From NCBI RefSeq assembly GCF_900106995.1, contig NZ_FNOK01000004.1, forward strand, positions 186,001-250,000: a stretch of DNA of 64,000 nucleotides, read 5' to 3'. Position numbers and translations under genes: made by a program. Below, one piece after another: positions 51,202 to 60,295 of the stretch; positions within the stretch are counted from its first letter, which is position 1; each line of letters begins with the position of its first letter. A model generated the notes under the pieces. The model made no database searches. It worked only from the letters and a program-made list of their open reading frames with translations, and was not told where the DNA came from. The DNA comes from Saccharopolyspora shandongensis (GTDB taxonomy: Bacteria; Actinomycetota; Actinomycetes; Mycobacteriales; Pseudonocardiaceae).

Positions 51202-52197
51202 TCAGCGCAGGTTTCCGGTGCCCATCGGGGAGAACTCGCGCAGCGCCCGGTCCACCCGGGCCAGGGTGTCGGCGTGCAGGCCGATCCGGGCCGCTTCGAG
51301 GTTCTCGGTGATGTGCGCGGGCGTCCGCGATCCGGGAATCGGCACCACGGCCGGATCCTGGTGCAGCAGCCAGGAAAGCGCGAGCTGGCCCGGCGAGATG
51401 CCCAGTTCCGCGGCCAGCGTCCGGATCGGCGCGTAGCGATCGTTGTTGGCGGCCAGGTGCGCCGCTTCGAAGCGCGGCATGTTGCGCCGGAAGTCCCCTT
51501 CGGAGATCTCCCGCACCGTGCCGGTGAGGAACCCGCCGCCCAGCGGGCTCCACGCCACCACGCCGACGCCCAGCTCGCGGGCGGTGGCGAGCAGATCCGC
51601 GTCGATCGGCTGCCACATCGACCACTGGGCCTGCACCGCGGCGACCGGGTGCACGGCGTGCGCCCGGCGCAGCTGATCCGCATCCACATTGGACAGTCCG
51701 AGGTGCCGGACCAGGCCGTCCCGGATCAGCTCGGCGACCGCGCCCGCGGTGTCCTCGATCGGCACGACCGGGTCCGGGAAGTGCGGGTAGTAGAGGTCGA
51801 TCCGGTCGGTGCCGAGGTTGGCCAGGCTCTGCTCGGCGTAGCCGCGGACGTGCTTCGGCTCGGCGTTCACCGCCAGCTCGCCGAAGGCGTAGTTCACCGG
51901 GAACCGGTGCGACTCCGCGCCCTCCGGGACCCGGAAGCCGAACTTCGTGGCGATCACGACGTCGTCCCGGCGGCCGCGCACGGCCTCGCCGATGATGCGC
52001 TCGTTGTGGCCGTCCGCGCCGTAGCCGTCGCTGGTGTCGATGAACGTCGTGCCCGCGTCGAGCGCGTGGCGCAGCGACCGCACCGCCCGGTCGTCGTCGA
52101 TCTCGCCGTACATGCCGGGCGACAGCACCATCGCGCCGAATCCGATCGCCGAAACGTCGAGGCCGCCCAGGGAGCGAGCGGGAAGTTCTCCAGTCAT
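51202..52197 (-). CDS. aldo/keto reductase
   Basis: A 331-residue AKR with D54 and Y59 in FIDTSDGYGADG, K85 in VIATKFGF and H139 in DLYYPHFPD, and the cofactor loop VVPIPGSRTPAHITENLEAA. This matches the AKR13-like quinone/aldehyde reductase pattern. ATG 52195-52197. It is divergent from a LysR regulator with a palindrome in the gap, which is a common pairing for detoxifying reductases. Confidence 0.93.
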   Translation of the reverse strand: MTGELPARSLGGLDVSAIGFGAMVLSPGMYGEIDDDRAVRSLRHALDAGTTFIDTSDGYGADGHNERIIGEAVRGRRDDVVIATKFGFRVPEGAESHRFPVNYAFGELAVNAEPKHVRGYAEQSLANLGTDRIDLYYPHFPDPVVPIEDTAGAVAELIRDGLVRHLGLSNVDADQLRRAHAVHPVAAVQAQWSMWQPIDADLLATARELGVGVVAWSPLGGGFLTGTVREISEGDFRRNMPRFEAAHLAANNDRYAPIRTLAAELGISPGQLALSWLLHQDPAVVPIPGSRTPAHITENLEAARIGLHADTLARVDRALREFSPMGTGNLR

Positions 52198-52245
52198 GGC
52201 AACGATCTTCTGGCCGATCCGGCACGATGTCGAAGATCCGCTGCT

Positions 52246-52260
52246 ATAACCGATGGTTAT
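52246..52260. promoter_or_regulatory. LysR box
   Basis: ATAACCGATGGTTAT is a perfect 6-3-6 inverted repeat with the T-N11-A form of LysR sites. It overlaps both candidate start codons of the LysR gene (52253 and 52259), so binding would repress the regulator directly and act on the divergent reductase. Confidence 0.7.
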
Positions 52261-53158
52261 GGACGTCCACCTGCGGCACCTGCGGTACTTCCTCGCGGTG
52301 GCCGAGGAGCTGCACTTCACCCGGGCCGCGCAACGGCTCTTCGTCTCGCAGCCCGCGCTGTCGAAGCAGATCCGGGTGCTCGAACGAGAGCTCGGCTTCG
52401 ACCTCTTCGAGCGCCGGTCGCGCGACGTGGTGCTCACCCCGCAAGGCGAAGCGCTGCTGCCCGATGCCACCGCGACGGTCGCCGCGTGGGAACGCGCGCA
52501 GCAAGCCGCACGAGAAGCGGCGGAGCAGCGCGAACTGGTCGTCGGCATGCAGACCGCCGTCGGCCGCGGCCTGCAGCGCCGGGCGATGCGCCGGTTCGGC
52601 GAGCAGATGCCGAACTGCCGCGTGGTGCTGCGGCTCGTGGACTGGACGGATCCGACCGCGGGACTGGCGGACGGCAGCTCCGACGTCGCGTTCGTCTGGC
52701 GGCCGGTGCAACCGCGCGACATCAGCACCCGGACGTTGTTCAGCGAGCGGCGGGTGATCGCCCTGCCGGACGACCACCCGCTGGCGGGCAAGCCGGAGAT
52801 CCCGTTCGCCGACCTGCTCGACGAACCGTTCATCGCGCTCCCGCCGGAAGCGGCCGACCTCCGCGACTTCTGGCTGGCCACCGATGCCCGGCAGGGCCGC
52901 GCGCCGGTGATCGGCGCGGTCGCGGAGGCTGCGGACGAGGTGTTCGAAGCCATCGCGGCGGGGCTGGGCGTGGTGCTCCTCGCGGAGGGCAACGCGGAGC
53001 TCTACGCCCGCCCCGGCGTCACCACGCGCCCGGTCGCCGGGCTGTCCCCGGCGGAGCTCGCCATCGCCTGGCGCGCCGAAGACACGCGCCCGGCGGTACG
53101 GGCCTTCCTCACGGCCCTGGCAGACGAGCCGCAGCGCTCGGATTCCTCCGGGTTCTAG
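52253..53158 (+). CDS. LysR family regulator
   Basis: A 301-residue LTTR: LRHLRYFLAVAEELHFTRAA and QRLFVSQPALSKQIRVLERE form the winged HTH, followed by a type 2 periplasmic-binding-like effector domain (VVLRLVDWTDPTAGLADGSS, IALPDDHPLAG). It starts ATG GTT ATG; 52259 is an equally good start. Divergent from the aldo/keto reductase, which it probably activates on sensing a carbonyl or quinone compound. Confidence 0.92.
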   Translation: MVMDVHLRHLRYFLAVAEELHFTRAAQRLFVSQPALSKQIRVLERELGFDLFERRSRDVVLTPQGEALLPDATATVAAWERAQQAAREAAEQRELVVGMQTAVGRGLQRRAMRRFGEQMPNCRVVLRLVDWTDPTAGLADGSSDVAFVWRPVQPRDISTRTLFSERRVIALPDDHPLAGKPEIPFADLLDEPFIALPPEAADLRDFWLATDARQGRAPVIGAVAEAADEVFEAIAAGLGVVLLAEGNAELYARPGVTTRPVAGLSPAELAIAWRAEDTRPAVRAFLTALADEPQRSDSSGF

Positions 53159-53484
53159 GAGAATTGAGGTGCGAGCCGTGGCCGTCCGGGACGCAGGGCG
53201 CCGGTTTCGCGCGAAACCGCCACTCCTCGTGGGGCGGGATGCCGGTTTCGCGCGAAACCGCCGCCGGTGTCAGGCATCGGGCACCTTCGGATGAGGCGGG
53301 CGGAACGATTCTGGAACGACCTTCCAGGCAGAATCGGAAACCGGCCCAACGTCGGCAGCGATGTCCGATTTCGCCTGGAATCGGGCGTTTTCCGCGCCCA
53401 CTGGATGGAAATGCGGGCCGCAGCAGGAATTGTCCGGCGCCGGGCGGCGTCTCCAAGAACGTCGACACCCGCGTAGGAGAACTG
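53159..53484. other. intergenic stretch with palindromes
   Basis: 326 bases with no gene I can support; the only notable elements are two TTTCGCGCGAAA-centred palindromes at 53202 and 53243. Confidence 0.5.
53202..53260. repeat. two identical TTTCGCGCGAAA-centred palindromes
   Basis: CGGTTTCGCGCGAAACCG occurs at 53202-53219 and again at 53243-53260, both perfect 18-bp palindromes 41 bp apart. A 16-bp relative stands at 43536. All three are intergenic. Confidence 0.8.
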
Positions 53485-54699
53485 GTGACCTCTGCCCCGC
53501 CGGCCCCGCAAGCCCAGGCTACCGACGAGCCCCGCCCTGGACGTCTGTCACGCACCGCCGCGTTCTGGACCCTCGCAGCCACGCTGCTCGCCTTCATGTG
53601 CGCCGCCGCGGCCCCATCCCCGCTCTACTCCGTCTACCAGGCCGAATGGCACTTCTCCGCGATCACGCTCACGGTGGTCTTCGCGGTCTACGCGATCGCA
53701 CTCCTCGCTGCGCTCGTCACCGTCGGCGCCCTGTCCGATCACATCGGCCGCCGCCCGGCGCTGCTCGCCGCGCTCGCCACCCAGGCCGTCGCGATGCTCG
53801 CGTTCATCACCGCCGACAGCAGCGGCTGGCTGCTGGCGGCACGCATCTTGCAAGGCCTCGCAACGGGTTTGGCGACCGGCGCGACCAGCGCCTGCCTGGT
53901 CGACCTCCGCCCGAAGCTGGCCCCGCTGATCAACACCGCCACCCCGGGCATCGGTCTCGGTGCCGGCGCGATCGGCTCGGGCCTGCTCGTCGAGTACGCG
54001 CCCGCCCCGACCACGCTGGTCTACGTGCTGCTCCTCGCGGCGTGCGCGGTGGCCGCCGTCGGCATCGCGCTGATGCCCGAGACGTCGCCGCGACGGCCCG
54101 GTGCGCTGGCTTCGCTGCGGCCCACGATCGGCGTGCCCACCGACGCCCGCGGCCGGTTCCTCACCGTGGTGCCGATCCTGATCACCACCTGGTCGATGAC
54201 CGGCTTCTACATGTCGCTGGGCCCGTCCCTGGCCATCGAGCTGCTGGGCATCACCAACCACCTGGTGGGCGGCTTCGTGGTCTGCTGCCTGATGGGCACG
54301 AGCGCGATCGGATCGGTCGCGTTCCGCAGCGTCGCCCCGCGCACCGCGATCATCGCCGGCGTGCCGACGCTGCTGGTGGGCCTGGCCGGCACCCTCGTCG
54401 CGCTGGCCACGACCTTGGCGCCGCTGTTCTTCGGCAGCACGGTGATCACCGGATTCGGCTTCGGCGCCGCGTTCCTCGGCGCGTTCGGCGGCGTGTCCCA
54501 GCTGGCCGAGCCGAACAGCCGGGCGGCCCTGTTCGCGACGGTGTACACGGTCAACTACTCGGCCTTCAGCCTCCCGGCGGTGGCGGCGGGCATCGCCGTG
54601 ACGCAGGTCGGGCTTGGCGTGACCGCCAACGCCTACGCGATCGCCGTCGCGGTGGTGGCCGCGATCGGCCTGCTCGCCGCGCTGCGGGCCAGGCATTGA
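53485..54699 (+). CDS. MFS transporter
   Basis: A 404-residue membrane protein with 12 hydrophobic helices. Loop 2-3 motif A is VGALSDHIGRRPALL; helix 4 RILQGLATGLATGATSACLV and the Pro/Gly-rich helix 5 (INTATPGIGLGAGAIGSGLL) resemble drug:H+ antiporters. I used GTG 53485 because TAGGAGA precedes it; the long in-frame open stretch upstream is not protein-like. Substrate unknown. Confidence 0.87.
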   Translation: MTSAPPAPQAQATDEPRPGRLSRTAAFWTLAATLLAFMCAAAAPSPLYSVYQAEWHFSAITLTVVFAVYAIALLAALVTVGALSDHIGRRPALLAALATQAVAMLAFITADSSGWLLAARILQGLATGLATGATSACLVDLRPKLAPLINTATPGIGLGAGAIGSGLLVEYAPAPTTLVYVLLLAACAVAAVGIALMPETSPRRPGALASLRPTIGVPTDARGRFLTVVPILITTWSMTGFYMSLGPSLAIELLGITNHLVGGFVVCCLMGTSAIGSVAFRSVAPRTAIIAGVPTLLVGLAGTLVALATTLAPLFFGSTVITGFGFGAAFLGAFGGVSQLAEPNSRAALFATVYTVNYSAFSLPAVAAGIAVTQVGLGVTANAYAIAVAVVAAIGLLAALRARH

Positions 54700-54787
54700 C
54701 CGGGGGATCTTCCAAGCCCCGGGCTACCAGGGCGGATAGTGGTCGGCCGACCGTGCCGCCGACCGGGGGTGCAGCCATGCCGGAGTC

Positions 54788-55126
54788 GTGGAAACGCCGC
54801 TGCGGCAGCAGATTCGCTCGTGGCTCGCCGACGCCTTCGCCGGTGCGGGCGCAGACCTGCGCATGGGGCTCTCGGCGTTCCGCGACGCGGGCCTGCCGGA
54901 ACCGGAGATGACGATGGAGGCGGTCGCCGGTGGCGGCTCGCGCTCGGCCGCTTTCGGCTGGTCGAACATCGTCCAGGGCATCGTGCCGCCGATGAAGCGC
55001 CTCGGGATCGCCACGGCCGAAGACGTCGCCCCGGACACGCTGACCGAACGCCTGCTCGCGGACGCCGAAGAGCACAACGCGATCGTCGTGGGCCCGTGCC
55101 TCTACGGCGCCTGGGTCACCGAGTAG
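54788..55126 (+). pseudogene. SAM-dependent methyltransferase, 3' fragment
   Basis: The frame reads a class I methyltransferase C-terminal part, for example DAGLPEPEMTMEAVAGGG, SNIVQGIVPPMKRLGIATAE, then DTLTERLLADAEEHNAIVVG and GAWVTE. Relatives are about 270 residues. The SAM-binding N-terminal domain with its GxGxG loop is absent and no upstream frame supplies it. GTG 54788 may be a chance start. Confidence 0.7.
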
Positions 55127-55206
55127 CGAACCCTAGGGGCCGGATCGGGGAGATTCCCGGGGCGCCGCCGGATGTCCGCAGGTGAGGCGGTCCGCAGTCT
55201 GGTGCG

Positions 55207-55872
55207 GTGTCGAAGCGAAACTCCCAGCGGTGGCGGCAGGCCGTCGTCTGGCTGCACGTGATCACCTCCGTCGGCTGGATGGCCCAGGCGCTGGTCCTCT
55301 TCACCCTGCTGGCGACGAGCACCACCAGCGACGATCCCGCGGTCCGGATCGGCGCGACCTCGATGGCGCACGTGGTGGACACGCAACTGCTCGCGCCCTT
55401 CGCCAACGCCGCGGCGTTCACCGGCTTCATGCTCGCGGCGTCGACGCCCTGGGGCTTCTTCCGGAACTGGTGGGTGCTGGCGAAGTTCGCGATCACCATC
55501 GTCCAGCTCTACGCCGGGATCTTCCTCCTCTCCGACGCGCTGAAAGGCTCGGTCGAAGCCGCCCGGGCGGGCCTGGCGCCGCCGCCGGCGCTGCTGGTCG
55601 GCACCGCGCTGATGGCCTCGGCGATCGCCTTCCAGGCGTGGCTGTCCGTCGCCAAGCCCTGGCGCCGCACCGGCTGGGCGGCGAAGGAGAAGCTGCCGAC
55701 CGCCTCGAACCGCGTCTTCGCCGCGACGGTGGCCGCGCCGCTGATCGACATCGCGATCGGCCTGGCCCTCGGCTTCCCCTCCCCGCTGTGCCAGCTCGTC
55801 GTCCTGATCGCCCGCCTGGTCGCCCGGCGCCGGCAGCTCCGGCCTCAGCTCGCCGGAAGCCGGTTGGCGTAG
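55207..55872 (+). CDS. membrane protein (DUF2269-like)
   Basis: A 221-residue protein with four or five membrane helices (QAVVWLHVITSVGWMAQALV near the N-terminus, then WWVLAKFAITIVQLYAGIFL). The first helix with HV and a GW/GG turn resembles DUF2269-type proteins, but the match is loose. GTG start. Its 3' end overlaps the convergent MFS gene by 28 bases. Function unknown. Confidence 0.7.
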   Translation: MSKRNSQRWRQAVVWLHVITSVGWMAQALVLFTLLATSTTSDDPAVRIGATSMAHVVDTQLLAPFANAAAFTGFMLAASTPWGFFRNWWVLAKFAITIVQLYAGIFLLSDALKGSVEAARAGLAPPPALLVGTALMASAIAFQAWLSVAKPWRRTGWAAKEKLPTASNRVFAATVAAPLIDIAIGLALGFPSPLCQLVVLIARLVARRRQLRPQLAGSRLA

Positions 55873-57116
55873 ATCGCGACGCTGCCGATCAGCAGCAGGG
55901 CCACGATCGAGAGCAGGCCCACCACGGTGCTCCCGGTGGCGTCCTTGACGAAACCGATCAGGGTCGGGCTGATGAACCCGCCGAGCAGGCCGATGCTGTT
56001 GATCAGGGCGATGCCGCCGGCCGCCGCCGTGCCCTTCAGGTAGGCCGACGGCATCGCCCAGAACACCGAGTACGACGCCCACATGCATGCCGTGGCGACG
56101 ATGATGGCGATCAGCGAAACCGCGAAGCTGCTGGCCGTGAAGGCCGCGACGGCGAGCGCGATCGCGCTGATCAGCGCGGTGATCGAGCTGTGCAGCCGGC
56201 GCTCGCCGGTGCGATCCGAACGCCGCCCCAGCACGATCATCAGCACGATCGCGAACGCATACGGCAGCGCCGAGTAGAGGCCGATCGTGACGGTGTCGGT
56301 GAGCCCGTTCTCCTTCAGGATGGTCGGCAGCCAGAAGCTCACCGCGTACAGGCCGCTGATCAGGCAGAAGTAACCGATCGCCAGGGCGTAGACGCGCGGG
56401 TCGCGCAGCACCTGCCGGAAGTCGTGCTTGCCTTTGTCCTGGTCCACCGCGAGGTCGCGGCGCAGCAGTTCCTTCTCCTCGGTGCTGAGCCACTTCGCCT
56501 GGTCCGGGGTGTCGGCCAGCGTCATCCAGACGATGACCGCGAGCACCACGCACGGCAGGCCTTCCAGCAGGAACATCCACTGCCAGCCGTGCAATCCGGC
56601 GACGCCCTCGAAGTGGGTGATCAGCCACGAGGACACCGGACCGCCGAGCATCGAGCCCATCGGGCCGGGCAGCATCAGCAGCCCCACCGCCGCGGCCATC
56701 CGGGCCGGCGGGTACCAGTAGGTGAGGTAGAAGATGATGCCGGGCGCGAAGCCGGCCTCGAACACGCCGAGCAGGAAGCGCAGGACGTAGAACGACGTCG
56801 CGTCGCTGACGAACATCATCGCCGCCGAGGTGAGTCCCCAGAGGATCATGATGCGGAAGATCGTCTTGCGGGTGCCGATCTTGGTCAGCAGCAGGTTGCT
56901 GGGCACCTCGAAGATCACGTAGCCGAGGAAGAAGATCCCGGCGGCCAGCCCGTAGACCGACTCGCTGATCCCGACGTCCTCCTGCATCTGCAGCTTGGCG
57001 AACCCGATGTTGACGCGGTCCAGGTAGGCGAAGGTGTAGCAGAGGATGAGCAGCGGCAGGATCCGCCAACCCACCCGCCGGTAGAGGGCGTCGGGTGCCA
57101 CGGCGGTGTTGGTCAT
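55845..57116 (-). CDS. MFS transporter, anion:cation symporter (ACS) type
   Basis: A 423-residue 12-helix transporter. Helix 1 LILCYTFAYLDRVNIGFAKL is the classic ACS-family signature (as in hydroxyphenylacetate, tartrate or galactonate permeases), followed by VPSNLLLTKIGTRKTIFRI. It imports organic anions with protons or sodium. It is coupled by a 4-base ATGA overlap to the deacylase gene upstream, so it probably imports the N-acyl-amino acid or a related acid that the enzyme cleaves. Confidence 0.92.
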   Translation of the reverse strand: MTNTAVAPDALYRRVGWRILPLLILCYTFAYLDRVNIGFAKLQMQEDVGISESVYGLAAGIFFLGYVIFEVPSNLLLTKIGTRKTIFRIMILWGLTSAAMMFVSDATSFYVLRFLLGVFEAGFAPGIIFYLTYWYPPARMAAAVGLLMLPGPMGSMLGGPVSSWLITHFEGVAGLHGWQWMFLLEGLPCVVLAVIVWMTLADTPDQAKWLSTEEKELLRRDLAVDQDKGKHDFRQVLRDPRVYALAIGYFCLISGLYAVSFWLPTILKENGLTDTVTIGLYSALPYAFAIVLMIVLGRRSDRTGERRLHSSITALISAIALAVAAFTASSFAVSLIAIIVATACMWASYSVFWAMPSAYLKGTAAAGGIALINSIGLLGGFISPTLIGFVKDATGSTVVGLLSIVALLLIGSVAIYANRLPAS

Positions 57117-58606
57117 GGTTGCTCCATGCGGTTGCGGTGGCGACCGAAGATCGGTTCGCCGGGCAGGCGGTCGAGTTGGATCTGCTCGTCGCGGACCACG
57201 AAGGTGCCGCCCACGAGCACGTGGTCGATCCCGGTGGAGGGCCGCACCCGGGTTGCGGTGGCGCCGCTGGCGATAGCGCCGGGGTCGAACACCACGATGT
57301 CGGCGTCCGCGCCGACCTGGATCCGGCCCTTGCGCTTCATCGCGGGCGCCGCGGTTTCGAGGATCTGCGCCGGCAGCAGCGTGCAGCGCCGGACGGCTTC
57401 GGCCAGCGACAGCACGCCGAGCTCGCGGACCAGCCAGCCGAACGTCCGGGCGTAGCAGCCGACGCTGCGCGGATGCGTCAGGACATCGTCGGCGACCGGC
57501 CAGGCGTCGCCGTCCTGCCCCGCCAGCGGCACCGCGTCCGAGGCGATCGCGGTGTCGGCGAACAGCAACGAGCGCTGCAGCGTCGCCAGGTCCGCCGGAT
57601 CGGTTTCGTCGAGCCAGTCGAAGAGGATCAGCGCGCCGGGATCGGCTTCCCGCAGCTCCGCCAGCCGCGCGGCGTCCGCGACGCGCTCCCCCGTGGCCAG
57701 GCAGAGGATGTTCTTCGGCACCATCCCGAGCCGGTGCAGCAGCTCGGGCGCCAGGAACGCCGCACCGATCACCGTCGACGCCGAGCCGTACGGGTAGGCC
57801 TCGGTGGTGACCTGCAGGCCGTATCCCCTGGCGCGGTCCACCGCGCCCGCGATGTCGTCGATCATCCGGTTCGACGTGCTGTTGAGGTGGCACATGTGCA
57901 TGTGCGCGCCGGTCCCGGCCGCCGCCGAGATCACCTCCAGCGCGCCTTCCAGCGAGGTCCCGGGCTCCTCGGTGGAGATGAAGCGGGTGTGGGTGAACGT
58001 CGGCACGCCGAGCCGCGCGGCCAGCGAGGCCACCGCGAAGTACTCGTCGCGGCCCGAGTCGGGCGCGTAGCCGACGAGCACCCCGATGCCGAGGGCGCCG
58101 TCGTGGATCTGCTCCTCCAGCAGGTCCAGCACCCGCGCCACATCGCGGGCGCCGACGGGCCGGCGCCAGTTCGGCGCGCCCTGGTTCTTCGAGAACATGT
58201 CGAACGACGTGCCCAGCGCAGCGTCGTCGAGCAGCCGCATCCGGGCCAGCGCCCAGCCCGCGGAGTAGCCGAAGTTGATCGGCCGCCCTTCGGCGGTCGC
58301 CTCGGCGTAGGCGGTCCGGACCGGCAGCGCACCGGCTTCCAGTTCCAGCGCCGTGGTCACGCCGTCGAGGGCCTGCAGCCGCAGCCCGGTGATCGTCTGC
58401 GCGTGGCTGTGCATGTCGATGAAGCCTGGCGCGAGCACGCGGTCGGAGACGTCGACGACCGCATCGCCGGTCAGCCGGGACGCCGAGACGGCCGCGATCC
58501 GGCCGCCGCTGATGCCGACGTCGCGGATCTCGTCCAGGCCGGTCTCCGGGTCTATCACCCGCGCACCCGCCAGGACCAGTTCGAATCGCTGTTCGCCGCT
58601 CACCAT
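57113..58606 (-). CDS. N-acyl-D-amino-acid deacylase-like amidohydrolase
   Basis: A 497-residue metal-dependent amidohydrolase. GFIDMHSHAQ gives the HxH metal pair (His66, His68); THTRF and HMCHLNSTS supply further His ligands, and SDAVPLAG near residue 355 the catalytic Asp; the C-terminal VGADADIVVFDPGAIASG is the small beta-domain return. This layout matches D-aminoacylase/dihydroorotase-like enzymes. It heads an operon with the ACS transporter and is divergent from a two-module Lrp regulator. The acyl group and amino acid are not determined. Confidence 0.87.
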   Translation of the reverse strand: MVSGEQRFELVLAGARVIDPETGLDEIRDVGISGGRIAAVSASRLTGDAVVDVSDRVLAPGFIDMHSHAQTITGLRLQALDGVTTALELEAGALPVRTAYAEATAEGRPINFGYSAGWALARMRLLDDAALGTSFDMFSKNQGAPNWRRPVGARDVARVLDLLEEQIHDGALGIGVLVGYAPDSGRDEYFAVASLAARLGVPTFTHTRFISTEEPGTSLEGALEVISAAAGTGAHMHMCHLNSTSNRMIDDIAGAVDRARGYGLQVTTEAYPYGSASTVIGAAFLAPELLHRLGMVPKNILCLATGERVADAARLAELREADPGALILFDWLDETDPADLATLQRSLLFADTAIASDAVPLAGQDGDAWPVADDVLTHPRSVGCYARTFGWLVRELGVLSLAEAVRRCTLLPAQILETAAPAMKRKGRIQVGADADIVVFDPGAIASGATATRVRPSTGIDHVLVGGTFVVRDEQIQLDRLPGEPIFGRHRNRMEQP

Positions 58607-58732
58607 GCGATGCAGCGTGGGGAAATCTCGTCACAACAACCGCAGAACGATGGATATCTCCGCGAGGTGCGGTTTGAATGTCGGAAAACGACGCCGCCGT
58701 CATCCGGCCGTCACGTGCGAGGAGGCCGCCCG

Positions 58733-59731
58733 GTGCTGGACGAAGTGGATCTCGCGCTGGTGGACGCCCTGCAGATCAATCCGCGAGCGAGCTGGACCGC
58801 GCTGGCGGAGGTGCTGGAGCTGGCGCCGATCACGCTGGCACGCCGCTGGCAGCGGCTCACCGACGCCGGCGCCGCCTGGATCACCGTGGCGCTGGGCAAC
58901 AGCTCGGCGAAGGGCGCGACCGTGGAGTTCGCCTGCGCGCCGGGCACCGAGCTGCGGGTCGCCGAGCAGCTCGCCGAACTGCCGCACGTGATCACCGTCG
59001 GCGTGACCACCGGCGAGTACCAGGTCTTCGCACTGGTCATGGCGCCGACGCTGGGCGCGATCTCCAACGTGCTGCTGCGGACCCTGCCGGTGCCGGCGGA
59101 GGTCACCAAGGTCCGCAGCCACGTCTTCGGCAGCACCTTCGGCGGCATCATCTGGCGGCTCGGCGTGATGAACCGGAGCCAGGCCGAGCAGGTCCGCGAA
59201 GCGGTCGGGCCGAGGCCGCGCGAGATCCGGCCGTTCGGCGCCGCCGACCGGGCCCTGTTCCTGGCGCTCGGCCACGACGGCAGGCGCAGCTACGCGAGCC
59301 TGGCGGCAGAGCTGAACACCTCGCCGCAGGCGGTGAAGCGCCGCCTCGACCGGCTCCGCCGCCACGGCGACATCGCATTCCGCTGCGACGTGGCCCGGCC
59401 GCTGGCGGGCTGGCACGCGATGGCTCTGCTGTGGCTGGCGGTGCCGGACACCGAGGTGCAGCGCATCGGCAAATCCCTCGGCGGCTGGCCGGAAACCCGG
59501 CACTGCGCGGCGGTCGCGAGCCCGACGAACCTGGGCCTGATCGTGGGCCTGCGCTCGCTGAACCACCTGGAAGACCTACTGATCCGGATCGCCCACGACC
59601 ACCCCGACGCCGAGGTGGTGGACCGGAAGCTGGTCCTGCGCACGACCAAGGTCCACGGCCGCATCCTCGACGACGAGGGCCGGAGCACCAGGGTCGTCCC
59701 GGTGGACCCGTGGGCGGCCCTCCCGGCCTGA
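58733..59731 (+). CDS. two-module Lrp/AsnC regulator
   Basis: A 332-residue regulator with two tandem Lrp modules. Module 1: MLDEVDLALVDALQINPRAS, WTALAEVLELAPITLARRWQ and a RAM domain. Module 2 from about 170: RALFLALGHDGRRSYASLAA, ELNTSPQAVKRRLDRLRRHG and a second RAM domain. Usual Lrp proteins have one module of about 150 residues. GTG 58733 follows AGGAGG at 7 bases. Divergent from the deacylase-transporter operon, so it likely senses an amino acid and controls that operon. Confidence 0.9.
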   Translation: MLDEVDLALVDALQINPRASWTALAEVLELAPITLARRWQRLTDAGAAWITVALGNSSAKGATVEFACAPGTELRVAEQLAELPHVITVGVTTGEYQVFALVMAPTLGAISNVLLRTLPVPAEVTKVRSHVFGSTFGGIIWRLGVMNRSQAEQVREAVGPRPREIRPFGAADRALFLALGHDGRRSYASLAAELNTSPQAVKRRLDRLRRHGDIAFRCDVARPLAGWHAMALLWLAVPDTEVQRIGKSLGGWPETRHCAAVASPTNLGLIVGLRSLNHLEDLLIRIAHDHPDAEVVDRKLVLRTTKVHGRILDDEGRSTRVVPVDPWAALPA

Positions 59732-59736
59732 CGACC

Positions 59737-60198
59737 TCAGGACTCGTCGGCGACGCCGAGCTCGTAGGCGTGCAGGGTGTCGATGAACATCCGCCGCTGC
59801 TCCGGCGTCAGCGGCGCGAGCGCGTTGCGCCATGCGGCGGCGCCACGGGCCAGCCAGCCGTCGATCGCGGGCAGCATCTCATCAGTGATGCTGACGATCC
59901 GGCGTCGCCGGTCCGCCTCGTCCTCCCGCCGCTCCAGAACGCCTTTGCGGCTCAGCTCGCCGACCATCAGGCTCACCGTCGTCGGCGCCACCTCCAGCCT
60001 GGTGGCCAGCTCGTTCACCGTCATCGGCCCGTCGAAGAGCAGGTAGGACAGCAGCGAGAGGTGCCGCGGCGCCAGCGCGAGCGACTGGAGCTCGTCGGGG
60101 ATCCGCAGCCGTTTGGCGCGCCCGACCAGCCGCGGCATGAGCAGCAGCAGCGCCCGGATCGCATCGTCGACACCCGGATCGCGGTCCTTCGTTGACAT
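59737..60198 (-). CDS. MarR family regulator
   Basis: A 153-residue MarR protein: LAPRHLSLLSYLLFDGPMTV, NELATRLEVAPTTVSLMVGE, LSRKGVLERREDEADRRRRI. ATG 60196-60198 is chosen; an ATG 9 bases upstream is possible. It is divergent from a tautomerase gene, with two related inverted repeats between them. Confidence 0.9.
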   Translation of the reverse strand: MSTKDRDPGVDDAIRALLLLMPRLVGRAKRLRIPDELQSLALAPRHLSLLSYLLFDGPMTVNELATRLEVAPTTVSLMVGELSRKGVLERREDEADRRRRIVSITDEMLPAIDGWLARGAAAWRNALAPLTPEQRRMFIDTLHAYELGVADES

Positions 60199-60218
60199 CC
60201 ACCACATCCAACCAATAG

Positions 60219-60254
60219 CTTTGCTTGCAAAGAAGTTTTGCTTTCAAAGCAAAA
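60219..60254. promoter_or_regulatory. paired MarR operators
   Basis: CTTTGCTTGCAAAG (60219-60232, inverted repeat with 4-base centre) and TTTTGCTTTCAAAGCAAAA (60236-60254, perfect palindrome around one base). Both contain TTGCTTKCAAAG and lie between the MarR and tautomerase starts. Confidence 0.78.
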
Positions 60255-60295
60255 CCGCTCCTCCATCGATGCTACGACGACCGAAGAGGCCGACC

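Noticed and set aside
51157-53484. upstream extension of the MFS gene at 53485 into a protein of more than 1100 residues
   Set aside because: The extension runs antisense to the aldo/keto reductase and out of frame with LysR; GTG 53485 with TAGGAGA is a normal start.
57117-58703. long reverse frame joining the ACS transporter with sequence upstream
   Set aside because: The deacylase occupies another frame with clear motifs; the transporter starts at 57116 in an ATGA overlap.
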